Shown: positions 34,662-48,799, counted from the stretch's first letter. The stretch: 64,000 nt of DNA from Muscardinus avellanarius (GCA_963383645.1 OY726560.1:31935003-31999002); one strand, 5' to 3'. Made by a program: numbers and translations. The notes: generated by a model not told the origin, from the letters alone.

Positions 34662-36087
34662 GTGAGTGGCCGGGAGTGGGCTGGGGAGGGTCGGCAGGGA
34701 GGGAGCTGGAGCAGGGGCTCCTCGTGTCCCCGCGCCCTGCACCAGGTGCCCGCTTCGCCTGGGGACCCGGCAGCCCCACCGCAGGTGCTCGGGATGCGCG
34801 CAGAGTTCGCCCCGGCGGGTTGACTGAGCCCGCGCGCTGGTCCTCCCTGCACCGCGCGCAGGACGCATCCCGGGGTGGTCTCCCCTGGACCAGCCTCGCC
34901 GGTGCCGGTTCCTAAGCAAACCTTATGCTTTTCATTGACGACAGACAGAGAAGGGAAAGTGCGGTCCCCTCGCTTTGAGGCTCAATCTCGTTAACTAGAT
35001 TTCCAACAGACCAAAGAAAAAAAGAGGGAGAGGACGGAAGAAAAGACCTTTAGCTGCTCCCCTGGGATTATCCGTTCTCCACTGGGGGTGGAAGCCCCGG
35101 ATTACTGAGCTGCAAAGGAAATCCACTGTACAGCTTGTGTATCTCTCATAGAACAAGCAGAGTCCTTCTCTTAAGAGAGGTAGAGGAAGAAGAAAAGAAT
35201 CGAGTGGTTATTTTCGCTCCCTCTTTGTTATAAATTGAGAGTTCTATAAGGAATCCCGCCGATTCTATCCAAAGTAGTCTAATGTGATTAGTTAATTGTG
35301 CCAAAGGTTAATCAGAGTGCCCAGTGCCTCAGGCCTCTCATTTCAGTAGCTGATGAAACCCTGGACCATTGCTTTACTGATGAAGGGATTTTTCAGGAGG
35401 GTTTTTCCACTTGCCGAAGGAAAGCTCTTTCCATTGTGGTTTTCTTGCACTTAGAGGAGTTGTTTGTTTGTTTTTGCTGTTTTAGGTTCAAAGAAACTCT
35501 ATTAGAAAAAGAAAAGCTGGATATATAGCAGAAAACATGTCACTTCTCTCTTCCCTGCTTTAAGTGATTTGCCAAATTGACCTTAGGTGCCCTGTGTCCT
35601 GTTGGAGCCCTTTACCAGATGTTGGAGCTGTCGATTTTGAAGAATGATTAAACTCCCAAGCCATGGGTTGAAATTGTGTATCACCCTGGATTTGGAATCA
35701 AAAGAGGTCCTTGGTTAAAACTCCCATGTTTATTAATTGTGAAAAGTGAATTTTTATTCCTTAGAATGATGGTAGACTCAGAATGATGGACAGACAGCCT
35801 TCCGCCCAAACCAAAGTTCTGCCCTTTAGTGGAGATGATGGAGTGTCCTGGATAAAGGTTTCAGAGGTGCCCTGGGAATAGCTTCTCACCTGTCTACCTC
35901 ATCAGTACTCAGTGGCTTTATAATGTATCTCTTTTAATAAGCTTATTTCTATGATTTTTACTTACTTCTGGCTTTGTCTGGATGGTCCATATCTTGTGTT
36001 GGTTTGTTAGCAAACTGTAGGGAGAGGTTGGAACTCAGACCCACTGAGACCCGGTGAGGGGGAGCAGCAGGCACACAGGTGGCGCTG

Positions 36088-36137
<50 letters not shown>

Positions 36138-36807
36138 GGTAGGTGTGAACTGGCTCATTGCATTTGCAAATATCACAGTGAAGTGTATTGTCTACACACT
36201 CTGGGGACCAGCACATGCTGCCCAGGAGGAGAAGAGTGGAAAGAGGGCAGTAAACGAACAGCGTATGTCTTGTAAATACAGGGTCCAGGGCTGTGTGACT
36301 TGGGTCACTGGATATGTGAGGTGTAAGGTTGAAAGAGGCGGCTGATTCAGCCAGTCTTCTCACTCACTTTACTTTAGACCCACTGAGACACATGCTGAGC
36401 TCCAGTGGAATCCAGCTGATGGGAACCTATTTTCATTAAAGCTCATCTGTACTAGAACCTGTTCTGAACTAGAGAATGTAAACACACAATCTAATCGATT
36501 TGCTAAGAAGTTTGTGCTTCCCTCCAGAAATTCAGCATCTCTGCTGCACAGGGGACCTGCCTTTCTCACTTGTGTCTTTCTACAGGAAACCTGCCTTGTC
36601 GTTTAAGGGAGCCTGTCACAGGAACGTGTGAGTCCTTGGATAAATTTGGCTTGGTGACGGCAGTACGCTTTCTCCAGAGACACTGCCACTTCCTCCGCGC
36701 TCCTTTTCTTACCTGACCTGAGTTTTTCAGTGTTAACCCCATGACATGTCAGACGATTTACCCTTTTCTGCCACTACCTACCCTTTGCCTTCTTTTACTT
36801 CTTTTAG
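34662..36807 (+). other. TMEM74: TMEM74 intron 1
   Basis: Begins GTGAGT and ends at a pyrimidine-rich tract with 'ttacttcttttag' before 36808. About 2.1 kb, with no recognised coding sequence and one long TG repeat. Small open frames inside are unsupported. Confidence 0.7.
36090..36133. repeat. (TG)n microsatellite in the TMEM74 intron
   Basis: About 21 uninterrupted TG units, likely polymorphic. Confidence 0.97.
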
Positions 36808-37890
<1,083 letters not shown>

Positions 37891-38308
37891 TTCTGATTGT
37901 GGACTTCTTAAAAGTCTGTCTCGACGTTTTATCTGAAAAAAAGTGTTTTTTTGTTTTCTTGAAATTAACACTGCAATTTATTTGCATGGCAAGAGAAGCT
38001 TATTTCACAACCCAACAGCCAATGTTTTTGTTCTCTTTATATATTCTGTTTAGAAGAAAAGCCATGTAAGATGCATAAGGAAACACAACCAACTACACCT
38101 ATCTTGCTGAGAGCTATAAATGAATTAATCTTTAATGACTATGAGCTTCTACTTCTATAGCAACATACTTCTAATGACCCAATATGCAAACGATTTTTAT
38201 ACAAATATGGCATATTATTCTTTGGGTACTAAGAGGTCCTACATATAATGGAATCAGGTGGCATTCTGTTTTGTGAAAAATAAGCACTAGTCATATGATA
38301 AGGCTAGC

Positions 38309-38314
38309 ATTAAA
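38309..38314 (+). terminator. Candidate poly(A) signal ATTAAA
   Basis: Second-commonest mammalian poly(A) hexamer, about 420 nt after the TMEM74 stop codon. T-rich sequence follows within about 45 nt. Confidence 0.4.
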
Positions 38315-39067
38315 CTCTCAAAGGTGCTTATCCATATTCTTGCTAAATTTTTCTTTCTCTAATTTGACTAGACACTAAAACATAGACTTTTGGGTATGAA
38401 TATTTTGAAGCTTGAGGTTTCATTATTTTTTTAAAACGATAAAAATGTTACATTTAAAATTACCCATGTATTGAGAAAAGAGGCCTGCATACATCATTAG
38501 GATAAATTTTCTAGTAAAACAAATTGCACAAATAATCATAAGACCATTATGAAATTAACCCACAGTGTTAGTGCCAGATATTTGTCAGTGTCCAAAACTA
38601 TTTTTCTAAATGAAGTAAAATTAGTTGCTGATACAATTTTTATTTTCTGTCTGTGGTTTTGCCATCATTCTGGTTACTTGTGCTCTTGAAGTCTTTGCCA
38701 TTTCTCATACCAGGAAAGCAAAGCATGAGATTTTTAAAATATATTTCCAGACATCTAAACATTTAGACAGGTCTGAGTCATGATTGGCTCGGGCACATTC
38801 CCAGGTGACATTTTGGTTTTGTTATCTGGAGAAAACCTCCAATACAATTGCAGCCAGACTCTTAGGAACTGTGCCTAGCAGGCCATATCACTTGCAACCC
38901 AAGCCATTGCCTCAGGGTTCCTTAAGCCCACAGCCAAAAAAATTGCAATGGAATCAGAGAAAGTTCAAAGGCACCCATTCAGTGGGAACTGCCTTCATCA
39001 CCAGAACTCACCTCTTCACAAGGTCAAGGGATCATCCTAACCCCTTGGTAGTTGTGTGCTCTTGCCT

Positions 39068-39073
39068 AATAAA
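39068..39073 (+). terminator. Candidate poly(A) signal AATAAA
   Basis: Canonical hexamer about 1.2 kb after the TMEM74 stop codon. It may belong to an LTR-like repeat rather than the gene. Confidence 0.4.
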
Positions 39074-39090
39074 GTACAAATGCTTGATCT

Positions 39091-39682
39091 ATGAGCAGCA
39101 CGGTGGACTGAGTGGCCACAGCTGTGCAAGGCACACACCTAGTGTCCACATGGAATGCAGCTCCAGAAAGACCTGGCATGGCACAACTGTTTTTTGAGGA
39201 GTTCCCAGCCTCCTGCTGTAGGAGTGGTAACTGTTGTTAGTGTGTTACCAGGATGGTGGCGTCATCCTAAAGAAGACAAGCTGAGAATGAGTGTAAAAGG
39301 ACAGGGATGAGAAAGTGAGAAAGTGATTGCTTTATAACTTCTGAAGCCCAGTGAATTCTGACACCTGAAATTTGTGTTATTGAAGACTGACATACATGAA
39401 TGACTTTGGCAGGAAAAGTGAGTGGTCAGGATATTTATGAGCATGAGCTCTTAAGGATGTCAGATGGATTTGATGGGTGAGTTATGCTGTGTGTTATGAA
39501 GGGTTAAGGTGAAATATAAAAAGAGAGGACAAGAGAGAGAAAACAGGTGGGTGAAAGAATTATTAATAAAAAGTTATAATCATGTGAACACCAGAGAAAA
39601 TGAGATGTAATTTAGTTGCCTTATGCTACCGAAGTCCATAATCAGTATGTATTGACTTATTCAGAAAGCACTGGGACAATAG
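39091..39682. other. Unassigned sequence
   Basis: Nothing recognisable beyond the possible end of the repeat discussed under the 3' UTR. Confidence 0.4.
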
Positions 39683-39790
39683 CTCTCCTCCTCCTCCTCC
39701 TCCTCCTCCTCCTCCTCTTCCTCCTCCTCCTCCTCCTCCTCCTCCTCCTCTCCTCCTCCTCCTCCCTCTCATTATTATTATTTTGTTGTT
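39683..39790. repeat. (TCC)n trinucleotide repeat followed by (ATT)n/(GTT)n
   Basis: About 85 bp of nearly pure CTC units with a few interruptions, then short ATT and GTT runs. One strand is pure pyrimidine and could form triplex DNA. Confidence 0.95.
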
Positions 39791-40379
39791 GTTACTAGCT
39801 TGTTCCTTATGGTTCTTTGACTGACATTTTTGTTTTCCTGACTCTCATCTCATGTTTTTGTTGAGGCTGCCTTAGCAGCAGTATGAATTTTACATTCTGG
39901 AGGTTTATAAATCACCTCATTTTAACCTGCATGAGGATCCATTTTGGATGATGAGGCCCAAAGGGAATAATTTGTGTGAGTGAATAGATCTGAGTTGTGT
40001 TTAAAAAAATACTTCACATACATTACAAAATTTTCATGTTTTTTCATAGAAGCTAAGTGAGATCAACTGAGTTTTGTTTTTATTAATTGGTGAAACGATT
40101 AATTAAGCAAATGGCAGGCTAAATGGAATTAACTTGCGGCCTGATTTTCAGTTTATGATGGAGGATGAGTTTGAGAATCAAGTGTGAAAAGCCTTTTCAG
40201 TTCTATAGAATTGATGATAAAGGAGAAAAAGCCAGAGTGTTTCATTTGGAAGCATTTCATGAAACTTGTAGTACTACCGAATTATATAGATGAGATCTAA
40301 AAGCAACATTAATAAATGCCATTTAGAAAAAGAAAAATTTAAGGTGAGAGAAAACCTAACCAGTCAGAATATATTTTCT

Positions 40380-40431
<52 letters not shown>

Positions 40432-43400
40432 AACACATACACACACACATTTCCTTTTGAGAAGTCTTAAGAATTTTCCTTAAAATTTAAAATTGTTGGC
40501 TAATAAATAAATACTTATTTTAGCAACATTATTTAAATCTGTTCATAGAGCACAACTCTTTTAGGGTTCTACTTTTATAAACAAATTCTTACACCAAAAG
40601 GGACCAATTCAGAAAATCATCTGATGACTCCTTCACGCTGTGACATAATTCAGATAATTGCCTTAATCAGCTTTTCCCTGGCGCTTGTCCATCCTGACAG
40701 TGCCTGAATTCAAGATGAAAATTCCTTGGATTTTACATGATGGTAACACAAGCAAAGGAAAATCCTGGATTTTATACGCTATTGTTTTCAAACCAATAAA
40801 GAACGTTTTTGGTGCTAGAAGTACTTCAGCTACCCTAGGTGAGAAAGATTACAGACTCAGAACAGACAGTAGTTATGGTCTTATGTCCTTCATAGAGACT
40901 TAGGACCTTATATCAGTCTTTTCAACATGGTACGGTTTGTTACTCATGAAAGTTCTTTATTGTTAGACCCAGAGAAGCAAAACTCACAGAAGTCTTAGAT
41001 CTTTAACTTATTTACCTGGTTTTAAAAATATTGGCTCAGTCATCGCCATAATCTTAATCACACAGCCCATCCTTCAGCAGTGTTCCAACAGTGTGAGGAC
41101 CATCAAGAAAGCTGCGTTTCTCTTTACTGTTGGGATCTGTATGCTGCTACTGGACAGTTTAAGCCTCATGATGTCTTTAATGTTTTCTTTTTAGTGCATC
41201 TTAAACTGTTTGTAGTAAAGTTTGCAAAGAGTTTTCTTTGCATGCTGTGTGTCTTTGCCAGCCATAGGGAGCTTCTGAAGCAATCCACATATGATGTTCT
41301 TGTCTTTCCTATGAAGAAGGTCTTCTTCCCAGGATCCCTAGAGCAGGGCTAATTTGTGATTTCGAGGAGTACAATGGGTTCTTGGAGCCATAAAGTTATT
41401 TGTGGCTGAGGATGTTTCTACCCAATGTGACTGCTATGACCAGTGATTCTATACTGCCTAGATACTTGTCTTGATATCACAATCTTTGCTGTCTGCTTAA
41501 AATATGCATCCATCCCCTTCAGACTTAGATGTCTTAGGGACCCAATTGGACCAGTGCTGGAACATGTCTTTTGAGATGCAATTGGACAAAATACTGACCT
41601 ATGGACTCATCTGTGTTTCCCATTGTCAAATAATTGAGTGGGAAACATGCCAATTAGATATCAAAAATTAAGGAGCCAAACCCATGTGACTCTTGTTTTA
41701 TTTATTTTACTTTTTCTGTAACAAGCAAAAATTATAGGCAGTTGCATTTGAATGTTTTGGCCTTCATCTCTCACACATACCTTGACTAGTCATATGATTT
41801 TTTTTTTTGCGGTATTGGGAATTTTCTTTAGAAAGTGCCTATATATATTAGGAGAAAGTTTTTCAATCTGAATATCAAATTCCTTTGTAGCAATTGGTGC
41901 TACTACAAAAATGTGATCTGACAGAGATTCACAAATTTTGTCAGTGGCTCACCTGTTATAATAAGATTTAATGTATCAGCTAGATTAGAACAATCCTTAT
42001 AGTTCCCTGTAATGGGTTTAACCTTTTCCAGAATTAAGCATAAAGAGTGACTACTATGAGAAGAATTAGAATGAAATCACACTGGCTTCCCAGTGTACAA
42101 GAGTTCATAAGACAAATAACTAATACATTGTTTTCTTTCAGCTGATTTTCAGCTAGATTGTTTCATGGTCTATATAGTATCTTATAATATTCTCTCTTCT
42201 AAATTTTATGATCATACATCTTGGAAATTAATGTGTGTGACTGTGGCATTGATGCTGTAAAATGAAATATGTTCTTTGAAACACATAAAACTGGTTTCAC
42301 AAAGCTGTGGCTTAAATTTAAGAGTGTATTTGTGGTTTATGTTTGTTATTGTTCAAATTTATGGGCAAAATTTATGTATATATTAGGATATACTTTATAT
42401 AATGCAAATATCCCAAAGCTATTGTGACAGTAAACTTCCTGGAGAAATTTGGCATACCTTAATGTTGACTATATTATCAAGATATCTCTCACAGGTCATG
42501 AATGAAGAAGTTGGAAACAACCTCAGAATGAAATATCATAATTATGTAAATTTATCTTGATTGTTCAGCATCCCACAAATATGTATAATTTTTAACCTTT
42601 CAGTTTTAGGCTCATAAAAGTATAGCATACATAGAAATTATTTTACCATAAGTTACTGTCTTATTGCAGGGAAATTCAGGCAGCATATTCCTTTGTACCA
42701 ACTTATAGTCACTCTCCTATGTCAGGAACAGCCAGCCTTACATTCCCACTGCCATCTTTATGCTTCTTAACCAGGCTCCAAACAAATGTCATGTGAGAGA
42801 GCAAAGATGGGTTATTCCTATATGGTCCAGTTAAGAGTTTTTACTTTGTAATTCTCATCATGCTTTAAATTCTGCTTTTCTTGCCAAACAAGATACTGAT
42901 TACGTGCTTTTTGATATTATATAGGGCAACTATTAAGATTATGAGCTTTTCCTTATGGTATCTGATTCTTTCTAGGTTAATAGCAAGTATGTCTTGTCAT
43001 TTTAAAATAAAACTTTATTATGGTGTTTTTATTGTTGTTAATTTTTATTTGAATCTGATTATGATGTGGCCATTTGAAATTATCTGTGCAAAAATATTAA
43101 AACTAATATTTACCCTCAATTCAACTCTAGCATTCTTTTGGCTACCATATCATTAAAGAATCTAAACTATGCCTTTTTGTTTATTTATTGCCTCATATGT
43201 ACAAAACAGCTAAAGCTCTTCGGATTTTTCTAGGTTGCTCAGTATTGAACTTAAGAGTGTGAATTGTAAGATTTTGGAAAAAATATATGAATAGAATTTT
43301 TTTTAAAACTTACCTAAAAATTTAGTAAACTTTTATGTGAGAAACAAATACTGAATTAGCTTCTATATCTGCTCTTAGTCTTCTCTTAATCTAATTTTAT

Positions 43401-44026
43401 CTTGATTTTTATTTGAGAAATGTCTTACAACTTAATAGTATGTCAAATATTATGCCCTTATTATCTGTGAGTGCTGTCAAGGCTAAGTTTTCTGTAATAG
43501 TTGAAACTGAGGTCCCATATATAGTTTAACATTTTTCATTGTTTAACATTTTAAAACAAATTGAATCAAGAGTCTTATCATAAATAAAATTTAGTTATTT
43601 CTTTATATATATGTGCATATATGTATATTTTTTTTTCTTGCCTGAAGGTCTCTGGTTTTTGTTAACTATGTCTGATCATTCAGAGCAAGTAAAGTAATAA
43701 TTCCACAGTCTCTTGCCAATGACTCATATAGGTTAACAAGGATGCTTTCAGGGACCCAATCTGATGCAGCTACCTTTTCAAATGTGACTGATTGTCAATC
43801 TAGAGAGGAAAAGAACCTGAAAGGTCTAAAACAGACACTGTACCCTCTCACACTGTATTAGCCAAGACCAGTTATATGTATGCCATGTGCCCTGAAATGG
43901 GGAGAGTTAAAACTGTTTGTCAAATGGCACTAATGACTATTCTAACTTTGAAGGTCTTTGTTTTGTTCAAGTATATTATGTATCAATGAGCATAAAAATC
44001 TTATGTTCTCTAAGGATCACTTGATC
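39791..44026. other. Unassigned intergenic sequence with a (CA)n tract
   Basis: More than 4 kb without a recognised gene or young repeat. (CA)n runs from about 40382 to 40450 with small interruptions. Open frames (40685-40903, 41080-41352, 42881-43156) are short and unrecognisable. This is the largest stretch free of clear SINEs, so it may hold unique conserved or untranslated sequence that I cannot detect by eye. Confidence 0.4.
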
Positions 44027-44042
44027 AACTTAATACTTTTAT

Positions 44043-44258
44043 TTATTTTTTATTTTTGCAGTTCTAGGGATTGAATCCAGGCGCGATCTACCTCCAAGCT
44101 ACACCCCCAGCCATATTTTTTATTTATTATTTTGAAACAGGGTCTCACTAAGTTGCAGAGGCCCTCACTAAGTAGCTGAGGCTGGCAGTGAACCTGCAAT
44201 CCTCCTGTCTCAGCCTCCCATGTACTGGGATTACATGCATGTGCCACCATGCCCAAAT
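44043..44258 (-). mobile_element. B1-ID SINE with 16-bp target-site duplication
   Basis: ID part 'atctacctccaagctacacc', linker, and B1 part 'ctcagcctcccatgtactgg'. The string aacttaatacttttat occurs at 44027-44042 and 44259-44274. Confidence 0.95.
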
Positions 44259-44324
44259 AACTTAATACTTTTATACAAGGGGCAAAAATGTCCTTCTAAA
44301 TACTTTTTTAAAAAGGCATAATTT

Positions 44325-44528
44325 GAGCTGGGCATGGTGTTACACACTTGTAATCCCAGCCTTTGGGAGGCTGAGACAGAAGGATCATGGTTCAAGGACA
44401 ACCTCAGCTACTTAGCGAGGCCCTTTGCAACTCAGTGAGACCCTGTTTTAAAATAAAGAATAAAAAATAGGGCTGGGGGTGTATGTATGTAGAATGCCCC
44501 TGGGTTCCATCCCAAGTACTGCCAAAAT
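44325..44528 (+). mobile_element. B1-ID SINE with target-site duplication
   Basis: 'gagctgggcatggtgttaca', 'cctcagctacttagcgaggc', linker 'aataaagaataaaaaatag', and an ID tail missing part of the A box (gggggtgtatgtatgtagaa). The string aaggcataattt flanks it (44313-44324 and 44529-44540). Confidence 0.95.
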
Positions 44529-44679
44529 AAGGCATAATTTCGTGGTTCGTTATTAAAAATACTTTAAGAGGGAAATTAACAATTTACCTTAAGATTACCA
44601 TGAAAATTAGGCAATTAAGCCAAAAACCTATGCTTTTTAGCTCTTGGACAAAAGGAAGTACTTCCTTTTTTGAGTCCTT

Positions 44680-44880
44680 AATATATATTTTTCAGTTTCT
44701 ACCTTACTTCATTCAATTCTCACCACATTCATGCAAGCATGTAGTTTTTTTTTTCTACATTCTAACAATGAAAGACTAGTGAATGTTATGTGACTCCCAA
44801 AGGTATATAACTAATAAGCAATAGATACAGAATTAGCACCTAGGAAACCTATTTTTATTCAAGTTAGAAGGAATATTATC
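44680..44880 (-). mobile_element. Probable MIR remnant
   Basis: 'acttcattcaattctcacca', a T-rich tract, then 'gtatataactaataagcaat' and 'acagaattagcacctagg' follow MIR reverse-strand order, strongly decayed. Confidence 0.5.
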
Positions 44881-45289
44881 CTTTTTGTACCAGCATTAGT
44901 AGCCATTTTATTTTGTATTTTATAAAATAGCAGTCACTTGATTTGAAAAATAAGATACCCTTTCTGTAAAGAAAGCATCCCAAATTTTGGTGTTAGTTAT
45001 TGTGATTTCTCAAAATATGAAACCAAATTCCAACTATCAAAACTTACAGGCATCCTACTCACTGCCACTCCTGAAGCTCAGCCTGGCATGTGAGGACACT
45101 GTCCCTTGGGTCTGAGAAGGAAGCATGGTGCCTTTGTGCACAGTGCTCACATAGGGCTTTCATGCTCTCTAGTGAGGAGTCTGGTGATGGAGAGGAAGCT
45201 GTGCTACCTGCCAGACATTCTGCTCTCATGTGTGGTATCTTTCTGAATCTTCACAGAACATGTAGGATGGGCTTCAGAATGGGAAACAG

Positions 45290-45410
45290 ATGGCTTGCAG
45301 TTTGAACATCTGCTCCTCTACTCTAGTCAAGTCTTCTGAGCCACACTATCTTCTATAAAATGAAGGCAATACTATTTGTCTTGTAGGATTTTGATGAAAC
45401 TTGAATAAGG
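45290..45410 (+). mobile_element. MIR remnant
   Basis: 'tatcttctataaaatgaagg', 'caatactatttgtcttgtag' and 'attttgatgaaacttgaata' form a MIR 3' half. Confidence 0.65.
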
Positions 45411-47302
45411 ACAATGACAGAAAGCCTAGGAGAGAATCTCATCTGATCTTCCGTCAACAGACCTACTATTATCTTAAGACGGATGCCCTTGTAACAGCAG
45501 AATCAGAGTTTGGGGAGATACTTGGAGTCGTATGTTCATGATGATTACTGGTTGACCAAAAACCGAATTGGGCCGTCGTTGGTGGTTACTCATTGCCAGC
45601 ATAAAAAATACTCAGTCCTTCCCCTCTCTGTCCTCCCAGTCTACTGTTCTGCCTCTCTCTTGTTCTCCATCTCCTTGTCCTCCTCTCTTCTTCTTTCTCT
45701 GTTTCCCCTGCCCTATATCGCCTTCCTTCCTTGTAATCATCAGCATTATTATTATCATTGTCCTTATCCTCATCAGCACATCTGCTCCCACCTTCACAAA
45801 CACACCCTTTCAAGAAAGAGATTTATATCCTCCCGCATAAGACAGAAAAACAATCTGGAAGACTGTCTTTTGCTTAATTGTGAGACACAACAGGAAGACA
45901 GTTTGGACCATGATCCTCCAGACCTTGAGTAGTCATCATTCCAATCATTAGCATGGTAGTGGCAGAAAACTCAGTTATCCTTTGAACAGAAGAGGTTTTA
46001 GCATAGATAAAAGTCCTTTTATTTGGTTAAAAATTATCATGATTTCCTTTTCCTTCCTCTCTCTTTCCATTCACAATGTTACAACTTAAATTACTCTATT
46101 CAGTGAGCACTTTGGCAAATTATGGTTCTCCTTCCTTTTATGTTCATGTCCTTAAACTTATCTTTGAATTTTATTTAACATTGCCTACATTCTGCCAAAT
46201 TGGCAAAAACTGCTCTGGAATACAAATGACATTAAGAATAATTGCTAAAAATCGAACTCATTTTATTAGATGAAATATTCATCAATGCCCTCTGCTGCTG
46301 AATAGGTCATAGCAGAGAAACCGTGACACTGAGTGGGAAGAAGGTAGACTCAGACCTGGCTTACAGTGTACCTTATACAAAAAATGGGCTTAGGAAAGAA
46401 TTTTCTCTTCGAAATCAGATCAAAGGAGATGGGAAGAGACAGATGCTAGACTCTATATCATAAGAGATGAGGTAGAGAGAGACTTGAAACCTTATTTCAA
46501 AGAAAATACTAAAGGCATAGCAGTTTTGGATAGTCTCAAAACCACATCTAATCTGAGAAAGAGGTGCCATTGGTTCAGGAAGCAAAGAAATTCAGGCTAA
46601 GAAATGGGAAATTTTGAGTATAGATAGTTACAGGCACACAGAAATGATGGAAAACAAGTAGTGCAAATCTGACATTTTTCAGGGAATTTTGTTGCTAAAG
46701 AAGTCATAGCCTTTGACCATTTGAGTCTTAAAAAAAAAAAAAAAAAAACAACCATGGGCTTCCAAACTTATATTAGGAAGCAGGCTGGAAAAGTTGTACA
46801 AATCACAAAGAAAGCATGATCCTGATATTAATTTTATATGTGACCACAGGAAATAAAGTACAAGTTGTAAGGTACGTGTTATACACTGAACATGATATAA
46901 ACAGATTTCGCCAGTTTAGTGGGGGTCTAGAACAGTGAACAAGAGAGTTCCTTCCAGAAAGCATAACAGGACTTAATCAAGGGATTAATCCTCTGCCCCC
47001 CCAACCTGGTCAGAAGGACTCCATAATGCCTTCCTGGCAAAGTTTCAGCATTTTAACAGACAAGTTATTACTGCCAGAGGGTTTATTGTGGTCATCAGTT
47101 CCTTGATTTATCATTGTATATTTTATATAAAGTATAGCATTTTTAGTTACAATTTGCCAGATCACAAGAAGAAACATCTCAAACTTAAAGAGATTTTGTG
47201 CATTTTGGAGGTCTTGGATGTGGAGTTGGAAGCAATATCTGGATGGGTCTTCGAGTCATCCTCTTGGCTAAAATCCTCTTTGTGTATTAGAAGAGATAAA
47301 CC
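45411..47302. other. Unassigned intergenic sequence
   Basis: No gene supported. A pyrimidine-rich block at about 45615-45840 keeps several frames open (up to 140 codons) by chance. An A-run lies at about 46731-46748. Confidence 0.45.
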
Positions 47303-47487
47303 AGCTGGACATGGTGGTATGCACCTGTAATCCCAGTACTTGGAAGGCTGAGTATGTTTGAGGCAAGCACTTAGTGATACCCTCAGCAACTTAGCAGGAA
47401 CCTATTTCAAAATAAGAACTAAAAAGGGCCAAGGATGCAGCTCAGAAGTAGAAGGTTCCTAAATTAAATAATTCTCCAGTACCAATA
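47303..47487 (+). mobile_element. B1-ID composite SINE
   Basis: 'agctggacatggtggtatgc', 'gtaatcccagtacttggaag', linker, and a decayed ID tail (ggatgcagctcagaagtaga). It is followed by CATA-rich sequence to about 47580. Confidence 0.88.
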
Positions 47488-47587
47488 AAAATACAAACAT
47501 AAATTAATACAAACATATATACATTCATACATACATATATATAAATACACAATATATGCATACATATATACATAAATAAGGGGAGGG

Positions 47588-48000
47588 ATAGACCATGGCA
47601 GTTTCACCAAAGATCTATGCCCCATTTTTTCTGTATAGAGTTGTTTCTGGAGAGCAGCAGACTAACCCAGGGCTACCTTTCCCAGCTTATTTCTAATTTT
47701 TTTTAGGTGGGTAAAAGGACCATTTTGCACCAGCCGAATGTGAAGAGTGATGTGTGTCACTTACTGGGCAAAGTGATTAAGAAACCAGTGTGCCTTTACT
47801 CACTTTTCTTCCCCAATCAGTTAATTGGGTAAAGCTGCCTAAGAAGAACTTCTAAGCCACAGAGAAGGTGGCAACTCCTATATCCTTCTGGGCTGGGGAG
47901 CTGTCTACTCTACAATTACCCAGAAACTTAGGCTGATAGAAGCTCTGGAATCTTCAACATGTGGCTTTCAAGATCACTCTGGTTGTTAACTAGATAGTTA
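47588..48000. other. Old interspersed repeat, class not assigned
   Basis: The text 'gggctacctttcccagctta', 'aaaaggaccattttgcacca' and 'gatgtgtgtcacttactggg' recurs in mammalian genomes in my memory as an ancient dispersed repeat. I cannot name the family or class. Confidence 0.3.
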
Positions 48001-48791
48001 GCAGGAAGAAAAAGTGATAGCATGGGTTTCGTGGGAAGTTTTCAAATCTAGTTAGTTAACACTTAATATTCCTGCCACACTAATCTGCAAAGAAGTCAGA
48101 AAAAAGAAGAAATGAATTTGGTGAATAGTTAGACAATCTCTGCCACAATATATAACCTGCCTATAGGTAATTATCTATTTAATGTTTGCTCTAATTATTT
48201 TCTTTATTTCTATTTACCCAAATCTCTTCCTAGTTCACTTTTTTCTCAAGTGAACTAGACTAAGTACCTTATGGTAAAATTTCAGTTTATATCCTGTTCA
48301 GTGGATAAATAATATATTGTTATATGGTACATTATTCTCAAAGCTTATTTGCTCTAAAATTGTATTATTCTATAGAATTTCTGTTGGTTAGATATTTGAG
48401 ACTAACTTAGATGTGTAGTTTGGGCTCAGAGTTTACGCAAAAGGTTTCAGTCAACGTGTTGGTGGAGCTTCAATCATTTTTACTGGGACTGGAGGATTCC
48501 TTACCAAAATGGCTGGTGGGTTTGTGCTGGCAGATGGCAGAGGTCTTGATTTGATTCTTTGTTGCAGGAATTTCTCTAGGACTTCTTGACTTTCCTCACA
48601 ATATGGCTGCTGACTTTCCCTGAAGAAAGTAATCCAAGATGGAAAGGAGAAAACTGCAAATTTTCTTAAGGTCGAGTTTTAGAAGTCAAGCATTAACACT
48701 TCTTCCACATTCTAATCATTAAAATAATAGCCTACAGTCCAGGAGAGGGGAACTTGGCTCTACTTTTTGAAGAAAGTAATATTAAAAAAGG
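48001..48791. other. Unassigned sequence
   Basis: No gene or repeat recognised. Confidence 0.4.
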
Positions 48792-48799
48792 GTCTTCAC

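Larger units (their letters stand above)
34433..34905 (+). promoter_or_regulatory. TMEM74: CpG-island promoter of TMEM74
   Basis: The sequence changes abruptly to GC-rich with dense CpG over about 470 bp, unlike everything else in the window except the VNTR elements. It holds a ZNF143-type motif and several GC boxes, has no TATA box, and encloses the splice donor of the non-coding first exon. Long open frames on both strands here (up to 209 codons on the minus strand) reflect lack of AT-rich stop codons. Confidence 0.88.
37891..39090 (+). other. TMEM74: TMEM74 3' UTR (end uncertain)
   Basis: AT-rich sequence follows the TAA stop. ATTAAA at 38309-38314 and AATAAA at 39068-39073 are candidate poly(A) signals. 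The second lies in a stretch (about 38760-39190) whose 'tgcctaataaagtac' could instead belong to an inserted LTR-like repeat, so the real 3' end is open. The 137-codon frame at 38784-39197 is not recognisable. Confidence 0.5.

Noticed and set aside
34290..34919. 209-codon open frame on the minus strand, plus several other frames, in the CpG island
   Set aside because: Stop codons are AT-rich and the island is very GC-rich, so long frames occur on both strands. Composition is Ala/Pro/Arg/Gly-rich with no recognised domain.
38784..39197. 137-codon frame downstream of TMEM74
   Set aside because: Lies in the 3' UTR or a repeat; no recognised content.
41080..41352. 90-codon open frame in the SINE-free stretch
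   Set aside because: No recognised domain, no splice or promoter evidence; I cannot exclude transcribed non-coding sequence.
45510..45932. 140- and 90-codon overlapping frames
   Set aside because: They follow a CT-rich low-complexity block; no similarity, splice context or promoter.
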